Assembly: GCA_020975725.1 (NCBI GenBank)
Contig: QXJR01000009.1
Location: 372,001-436,000 of the forward strand
Source of the DNA: Picocystis sp. L7
Taxonomy: Eukaryota > Chlorophyta > Picocystophyceae > Picocystales > Picocystaceae
Reading direction: 5' to 3'
DNA length: 64,000 nt
A program made the position numbers and the translations under genes. Under the pieces are notes generated by a model that saw nothing but the letters and a program-made list of their open reading frames with translations, was not told the DNA's origin and ran no database searches. Shown here piece by piece: positions 58,979-64,000 of this stretch (position 1 is its first letter; every line of letters starts with the position of its first letter).

Positions 58979-60595
58979 ATGGCGGGCCGAGATGGAAACG
59001 CATGGGACGAAGTGGACGACCTCGAAGGAGACGTCCACTACCGCGTGCTGGGACTGGTCAGACAGGCCTCCGCTGAAGACGTGAAAAAAGCCTACCGGAC
59101 GAAGGCCAGGGAACTGCATCCGGACAAAGGAGGAGATCCAGTGGCCTTCGGAAAGGTGCAGGAAGCGTACGAAGTGCTCTCGGATCCGAAAAAGAGAGAA
59201 ACGTACGACACATGGGCCAAAAACCTCAAGTTCCGGTACGTGAGAGGAGTTGCGCCTCGCGCCGAAGGCGGAGAAGGGATCCTCCTCGACGAGTTTGAAA
59301 GGATGGGCATCTCCTGCGATCCTCTGACCCAACTGGTGATCACCTGCGAAGTGTGCAGAAGACCGTCCACGAAAGAGTGCTGGACGTGCGGGATGAAAAT
59401 ATGCGACTTTTGCGGTCTGAAACGACACTGGAAAGGAAGCTTCGGGCTGCATTGGCCGCTGGTGAACTCTGACCACATGAGAGAAAGGCTGGCAAAGAGG
59501 CAGTTCGAAGAAAAGAAACTCGAGGATGCCAGAAGGCTAGCACTGGAAGATCCCAACTATCGAAACGAGCAGGAGCTACAAGACATTCGAAAATTCAAAG
59601 ATGCAGCCGTAAAGATGCAAGAGAACCCAAGGAGAAAGATCACTTTTGATATGGAACTGGGCCGATACTACATGTGGGCCCAGACTCAAGCGTACGTTTA
59701 CCTTGCGGTATTCATTCCAACAGGATATTCCGACAAAGAAATCGTTCTGGAGGCAAATGAAAGAACGATTCTCATCCAGGCAGAAGAGTCCCCTCCAGTG
59801 ATTGATCGGTTCCTCTCCAAAGGACTTTCGCTGGAAGAGCCGATCGAGTCCTTCGTCACCGACGATAACCGCTTCTTCACTGCCGCACTTCCGAAAGCGA
59901 AAATGGGTGAAAAATGGGACGCCCTGTTTGAAGGTGATCCACATGGGGCCCGCTGCATGGAACCGCCGTATCGCATTAAGGAACATCAAAACGAAGTTGT
60001 GATGGAAATTGTGCTGCCCTTCTGGATTGAGGACGAAGATGTACGATTGAACATTTCCGAGGAGGGGTTTGAATGCGAAGTGCGCAACACTACTCATTTG
60101 AAGAAAAGCTTTTGGATGAACAAGAGTAAAAGAGGTACCTTTCAAGCCGTGGATCTCCAGGAGTGTGCTTGGTCCTTGGACGAAGAGGTGGACGGACAGG
60201 GCGAAACCTGCAAAGTCTTGATGGTGAACTTTGTACGTCCTCCGCCCACTCAGGAGGAAATTATGTATAAGAAGGGTAACCGGGACGACAATCGATCAAA
60301 GCCTCGCCGGGATGGCCAGCAGCGTAAAGGAGTAAGATTCTTCATTGAGGATGAGGATGAGTTTGGCCTGGAAGACGTTCTACAAGCACTCTGTTTCCTG
60401 GATAGTGGCGAAACATTTGTTCCTCCGAAGCCATGGATTAGGGATGCGGAGCCTAAAGTGATCCGTGAATTCGCCTTGCTGAATCCAAAAGTGAAGGATC
60501 TCTTGGAGAAGATGCTGGGAGAATCTGGGGATGACTCGGAACCAGAGGACGAGTTCTACTACAAGTCCACAGAGGTCCCTCCCACTGTTTATTGA
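58979..60595 (+). CDS. J-domain co-chaperone with zinc region and CS-like domain
   Basis: 538 residues from the ATG at 58979. Residues 18-82 are a J domain: VHYRVLGLVRQASAEDVKKAYRT-like with HPD at 47-49 and YEVLSDPKKRETYD, so it can stimulate Hsp70. Residues about 122-165 have cysteines and histidines (CEVC, CWTC, CDFC, HWKGSFGLHW) resembling a B-box or MYND-like zinc site. After a charged helix, about 225-420 contains p23/CS-like beta segments (RYYMWAQTQAYVYLAVFIP, NEVVMEIVLPFWIEDEDVRLNIS). The tail is acidic. J plus CS combinations suggest an adaptor between Hsp70 and Hsp90; client unknown. It converges with the next gene (44 bp). Confidence 0.82.
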   Translation: MAGRDGNAWDEVDDLEGDVHYRVLGLVRQASAEDVKKAYRTKARELHPDKGGDPVAFGKVQEAYEVLSDPKKRETYDTWAKNLKFRYVRGVAPRAEGGEGILLDEFERMGISCDPLTQLVITCEVCRRPSTKECWTCGMKICDFCGLKRHWKGSFGLHWPLVNSDHMRERLAKRQFEEKKLEDARRLALEDPNYRNEQELQDIRKFKDAAVKMQENPRRKITFDMELGRYYMWAQTQAYVYLAVFIPTGYSDKEIVLEANERTILIQAEESPPVIDRFLSKGLSLEEPIESFVTDDNRFFTAALPKAKMGEKWDALFEGDPHGARCMEPPYRIKEHQNEVVMEIVLPFWIEDEDVRLNISEEGFECEVRNTTHLKKSFWMNKSKRGTFQAVDLQECAWSLDEEVDGQGETCKVLMVNFVRPPPTQEEIMYKKGNRDDNRSKPRRDGQQRKGVRFFIEDEDEFGLEDVLQALCFLDSGETFVPPKPWIRDAEPKVIREFALLNPKVKDLLEKMLGESGDDSEPEDEFYYKSTEVPPTVY

Positions 60596-60639
60596 AAATC
60601 CATGGAATCCCATGTTTCGGGTAGTCCAGCCCACAAAAC

Positions 60640-61458
60640 CTACATGCTATCCACGGCTGCCCTCACATCAGACACAAGTTGTCTTGCCATACAAATTGTA
60701 AAGGACATCGCATAATTGATACCAGAGAGGGCCACACTGAAGTACGGTGCAATTGCAGCGAGGAGAAGGGCAACTCGTCCCCAAACTCCCTCCACAGCAC
60801 TTTTCCCATGCTTTTCATACATTTCCAAGGCCTTCGCTTTGCCATCCCTCACCGCACGGGAAAGCTGAATGATTGAGCAGTTTTCTTCGGCCATTTTATT
60901 GACGTTTTCTTTCCCAGCTTGCATCGCTTCATCCACCTTCTGGGTGGCTTCAAGACGTCTGGTCTTGGTCTTCTCCATGAGAATGCGAAACGCTTGCGAC
61001 ATTGCCACGACTGCTTTCGCCATCGCATGCACGATCTTCTCGTACGCGACTTTCCGTGCATTTTCGATTCGATCCCATGTTTCAGCGAACTTCGGGTCGG
61101 TTTCTCGCCGTCTCTGGAGCGCTTGTGCCGTTCCTTTCCTGGCGAGTCCCGCCCTACGAACGGTTTTTTCCCACGGTCCTTCCGTCCCGTGATAGTTCCT
61201 CAACGTCTCTGCAACGGTGAATGACGCCTCCTGTCCCGCCCATTTCCTGAGGTTCGCATCGGCCACGGTTTCCCACACCGCTCGTTTCCTCCTCCTCTGG
61301 TAGAGCTTCTTCCTCGCACTCTGCCTGGCGAGTGCGGCCACGTATTGCACCCGATCCGGCACGACGAGGTCGTACCCCAGCAGTGCCATCCACTTGACCA
61401 GAGAAACAGGCGTGGCTCGTCGATTGAAGGACGTGGCGTCCACGTGCGCTCGCGCCAT
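60640..61458 (-). CDS. Uncharacterised protein with C-terminal membrane segment
   Basis: 272 residues from the ATG at 61458; the frame runs to a GTG at 61614 in promoter-like sequence. The N-terminal half is basic (VPDRVQYVAALARQSARKKL, RRRKRAVWE); the middle is a long helical, likely coiled-coil region (ENARKVAYEKIVHAMAKAVVAMSQAFRIL); the C-terminus has a hydrophobic stretch (VALLLAAIAPYFSVALSGIN) that could span a membrane. I do not recognise a family. Codon use matches its neighbours, and it lies in tandem upstream-to-downstream with GPN3 on the minus strand. Confidence 0.72.
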   Translation of the reverse strand: MARAHVDATSFNRRATPVSLVKWMALLGYDLVVPDRVQYVAALARQSARKKLYQRRRKRAVWETVADANLRKWAGQEASFTVAETLRNYHGTEGPWEKTVRRAGLARKGTAQALQRRRETDPKFAETWDRIENARKVAYEKIVHAMAKAVVAMSQAFRILMEKTKTRRLEATQKVDEAMQAGKENVNKMAEENCSIIQLSRAVRDGKAKALEMYEKHGKSAVEGVWGRVALLLAAIAPYFSVALSGINYAMSFTICMARQLVSDVRAAVDSM

Positions 61459-61678
61459 CGCGTCTGCCGACCCTCGATGCTCGTCCTCTTCGATCAGGGT
61501 TTGACTGGGAATCGGATCCCACCCCCCCCACCCCGAGGTTAACTCGTGCAAAAACACCCGTGCACCCCCTTGCTCGGGGTCGTATCGTCCCCCCGGGTCG
61601 GGGTCCCCATGCACGGGTAGGGGATGGGGAGGGAAGGGGGGTCGAATTCCCCCGACCGCGGTCCATGGCGGTGTGGCG
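61459..61678. promoter_or_regulatory. 5' flank of the unknown membrane-protein gene
   Basis: 220 bp, with GGGTCGTATCGTCC, CCCCGGGTCGGGGTCC and GGGGGGTCGAATTCCCC words between 61577 and 61651; these belong to the same TCGA/GGGTCC vocabulary as other 5' flanks. Confidence 0.35.
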
Positions 61679-62470
61679 TCATCCGTCGAACGCCGCCTGG
61701 ACTTCCAAGTCTTCTCCGTATTGGATGGCGTGGTCCACCTGCAAGAGGAGCTCTGCCACGCTCTCCTCGTCCGTGGGATCCAAGGTGGCGAAGCTCACCA
61801 TCCCGTACTCGTCCGCCACCTGTGCCAATGCAGCGTTCAAACGTGCGTAGGAAGGAGAGGTGTCCCGATTGAGGTAATACAGCAGAGACTGTGCGTCCGA
61901 GTCCAGGAACGATTCGATCTCCTGCTTGTTCTGCACCAAATCCATCTTGGTCACCACGTTCACGTGTGGGAGCTCCAGCTGCACCATTGCAGACAGTGCG
62001 GTGAGGGTGCCTGCGATGAATTTGGTGACGTCGTTGAGGTACTGGGCGTCCAGCAGGTACACGCCACACACTTGGAACCCCCACGTTTGCAGTTGTTGGA
62101 CGATGGTTTTGAAGACGGTGAGGTGCGTGTACAGTTCGACTTGTCCCGGGCAGTCGAACAGCACGTAATCGTCCTCTGCGAAGCTTTCCACGATCGGACC
62201 CAACCATTCCTGGAGGTTGTCTTCCAGGTACTCCATGCAGAAGACGAGTGCCCCGTTCGGTCCCAGTTCCATCTCTTCCATCGCATCTTCGACGGTCACC
62301 AGCTCTCGTACGTCTTCCACCCCTTGGTACTTGAACCTTTCGGCGGCCGGGTCCAGGTTCACCACGTGCACGTTCCTCTTGACGCTCGCACAGTGCTCCT
62401 GCACGGTGTGGCAGTAGGTGGACTTGCCCACACCTGCTGGTCCCACCACCAGTTGGGCGTACTTGGTCAT
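61679..62470 (-). CDS. GPN3: GPN-loop GTPase 3
   Basis: 263 residues from an ATG. P-loop VGPAGVGKSTY (9-19), NLDPAAERF, the GPN loop in MELGPNGALVF, G3 in LFDCPGQVELYTHL and G4 TKMD in VVTKMDLV. Length and wording match GPN3 rather than GPN1 (longer C-terminal tail) or GPN2. GPN3 with GPN1 is required for assembly and nuclear import of RNA polymerase II. It diverges from GatB across 137 bp. Confidence 0.93.
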   Translation of the reverse strand: MTKYAQLVVGPAGVGKSTYCHTVQEHCASVKRNVHVVNLDPAAERFKYQGVEDVRELVTVEDAMEEMELGPNGALVFCMEYLEDNLQEWLGPIVESFAEDDYVLFDCPGQVELYTHLTVFKTIVQQLQTWGFQVCGVYLLDAQYLNDVTKFIAGTLTALSAMVQLELPHVNVVTKMDLVQNKQEIESFLDSDAQSLLYYLNRDTSPSYARLNAALAQVADEYGMVSFATLDPTDEESVAELLLQVDHAIQYGEDLEVQAAFDG

Positions 62471-62607
62471 CCCGAATGCGCCTCCATCCCAGCCCTTCCC
62501 CCCATCCCCTCCGTCCTCACCAGGGAGTTTCTTCTCCGAAGGGATCGATCCCGGTGGGAGGAGACCAGGATCACCGGTCCATCGAGGCGCTTCGCCGAAC
62601 GTGCGTC
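62471..62607. promoter_or_regulatory. Bidirectional promoter GPN3 / GatB
   Basis: 137 bp between divergent ATGs, with GGGATCGATCCCGG at 62540-62553, a TCGA-centred palindrome related to other 5'-flank words. Confidence 0.45.
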
Positions 62608-64000
62608 ATGCGCACCACGCCGACGATGCGTGCGACCTGCAGGAGCCGAGGGAACGTGTCGGCGGCGATCAGGGAGGCGTGGAGGAAGGAGAAGACGGGC
62701 ACGAGGCGAGATGGGACGAGGATGGGAACGGAGACGCGTGCCAGCGACGCCTACGAAGCCGTCGTCGGCGTGGAAACGCACGTGCAGCTCTCCACGAACA
62801 CCAAGGCGTTCTGCGCATGTCCGGCGTCCTACGGTGCCGAACCCAACGCACACATCTGTCCGGTGTGCGCAGGACTGCCGGGTGCGCTCCCACGCGCCAA
62901 TGGCGATGCGCTGCGACGCGCGGCGGCGCTCGGAATGGCGCTCGGATGTCGACTGAACCTGCACTCGAGGTTCGATCGGAAGCAGTACTTCTACGCCGAC
63001 CTGCCGAAAGGATATCAAATCTCCCAACACGAAGTGCCCATCGCACAATCCGGAGTCATCCACGTGCGTGCACCAGGCAGCTCGGAACCCACGCCGGTGC
63101 GCATCACGCGGGCACACCTCGAAGAGGACTCAGGAAAGTCTGTGCATGATGGGTCGGCCGGGAACCTCGCGCACGCCACACGATCCAAAATCGATCTCAA
63201 TCGAGCGGGAGTCCCCCTGGTTGAAATCGTGTCGGAACCAGACCTGCGCAGCGGACTGGAAGCCGCCGAGTATGCCACCGAAATCCGACGCATCGTGCGG
63301 TACCTAGGTGTCGGGAACGGAAATATGCAGGAAGGATCCCTTAGATGCGATGTCAATGTCTCGGTACGAGCTAGGGGCACTAAAGAGTTAGGCACCAAGG
63401 TAGAAATCAAAAACATGAACTCTTTTGCAGCAATGCAAAAGGCAGTGGACTTTGAAGTCAAGCGGCAAGTGGAACTGTTGGAGAATGGGAAGGGGGACCT
63501 CATCGCTCAAGAAACAAGGCTGTGGGACGAGAGCGCGCAGATCACTAAAACGATGAGAAAAAAGGAGGGACTGGCAGACTACAGGTATTTCCCTGAACCG
63601 GACCTACCAGACATTGTTCTGACAGAAGAATTTGTGGAAGGAATCCGGAACGGGATGCCAGAGCTCCCACACCAGAAGAGGGTGAGATATTTGGAATTGG
63701 GATTGCCACTGGCGGATGCCCTGGCCCTGGCAGATGACAAGGAAGTTTCTCTGTTCTTTGATGCGTGCTTGAAAGAGGGTGTAGCACCAAAGGCAGCTGG
63801 AAATTGGATATTGAACGACATTACAAAGTATCTCTCAGAAGAGAAGGTCAATATAGAAGATGCAAAGCTTACGCCAGCCGCACTTGCTGAGATGGTGCTT
63901 CTGATTGAAGATCAAGTGATTTCAGGGAAAATCGCGAAGGAAATCCTTCCAACCCTTCTCCAGAAAGGAGGCAGCCCCAAGGCGCTGGTCGAGGAGCGCG
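62608..64000 (+). CDS. GATB: Glutamyl-tRNA(Gln) amidotransferase subunit B, organellar (3'-partial)
   Basis: 464 codons from the ATG at 62608 to the window edge; roughly the last 60-80 residues are missing. The first 45 residues (MRTTPTMRATCRSRGNVSAA and on) are Arg/Thr/Ser/Ala-rich, an organelle transit peptide. The catalytic region follows GatB closely: YEAVVGVETHVQLST, CPVCAGLPGALP, FDRKQYFYADLPKGYQISQ, RAHLEEDSGKS, GVPLVEIVSEPDLRS, GSLRCDVNVSVR, KNMNSFAAMQKAVDFE and RYFPEPDLP. GatB acts with GatA and GatC to convert Glu-tRNA(Gln) to Gln-tRNA(Gln); in plants it serves both mitochondria and plastids. Confidence 0.94.
   Translation, partial: MRTTPTMRATCRSRGNVSAAIREAWRKEKTGTRRDGTRMGTETRASDAYEAVVGVETHVQLSTNTKAFCACPASYGAEPNAHICPVCAGLPGALPRANGDALRRAAALGMALGCRLNLHSRFDRKQYFYADLPKGYQISQHEVPIAQSGVIHVRAPGSSEPTPVRITRAHLEEDSGKSVHDGSAGNLAHATRSKIDLNRAGVPLVEIVSEPDLRSGLEAAEYATEIRRIVRYLGVGNGNMQEGSLRCDVNVSVRARGTKELGTKVEIKNMNSFAAMQKAVDFEVKRQVELLENGKGDLIAQETRLWDESAQITKTMRKKEGLADYRYFPEPDLPDIVLTEEFVEGIRNGMPELPHQKRVRYLELGLPLADALALADDKEVSLFFDACLKEGVAPKAAGNWILNDITKYLSEEKVNIEDAKLTPAALAEMVLLIEDQVISGKIAKEILPTLLQKGGSPKALVEER

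Noticed and set aside
1-64000. CRISPR arrays, bacterial operons, rRNA or snRNA genes
   Set aside because: No regularly spaced repeat-spacer array, no ribosomal RNA sequence and no U1-U6 signature was seen; the gene set and introns are eukaryotic.

Overview
This window is nuclear DNA from a photosynthetic eukaryote, most likely a small green alga (Viridiplantae, prasinophyte-like or chlorophyte) with a compact, intron-poor genome. Reasons: a TAB2-type photosystem I translation factor, a cyanobacterial/plastid-type DUF2301 membrane protein, a fused DHFR-thymidylate synthase of plant type, a mitochondrial chaperonin ending in the plant-like GMGGMGMDY tail, ETL1/CHR19-type SNF2 and ATR. I cannot name the species from sequence alone.

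Layout: 1-28.8 kb is a tightly packed run of mostly divergent/convergent pairs: GPHR/GTG (partial), ATR, TAB2, a pseudokinase, a kinase-FHA protein, ETL1, a TrhO-like rhodanese fused to an FSH1 serine hydrolase, a TrmA/RumA-like tRNA methyltransferase, a TBC protein, an RbfA-like factor, mitochondrial ClpP, DHFR-TS, NudC and a CPBP membrane protease. From 28.9 to 45.2 kb come a small unknown spliced gene, tRNA-splicing endonuclease subunit 34, the succinate/fumarate carrier, a five-exon mitochondrial HSP60, Mn-SOD, importin-11, a single-chain Mre11-Rad50 (SbcD-SbcC) fusion, SMIM8, DUF2301 and an RCC1-repeat protein. From 45.2 to 56.5 kb lies a gene-poor, lower-GC region in which a 7.76 kb Ty3/gypsy LTR retrotransposon has landed; its pol frame carries a cytosine-5 DNA methyltransferase domain between RNase H and integrase. 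The end of the window holds malic enzyme, a J-domain/CS co-chaperone, an unknown membrane protein, GPN3 and GatB (partial).

Gene starts were taken at ATG codons; several longer open frames begin only at non-ATG codons and were trimmed. Six genes need spliceosomal introns to make sense, and a seventh is possible (lengths 84-386 nt, mostly near the 5' end, GT..AG, several with CTGAC/CTAAC branch-like sites). Many 5' flanks carry a palindromic GGTTTCGAAACC-like word, and genes are GC-rich at the 5' end and fall in GC toward the 3' end.

The most notable observations are the methyltransferase-bearing retrotransposon, the SbcD-SbcC fusion, the kinase-FHA and rhodanese-FSH1 fusions, overlapping head-to-head start codons (CATG) of the TrmA-like and TBC genes, and the shared 5'-flank motif.
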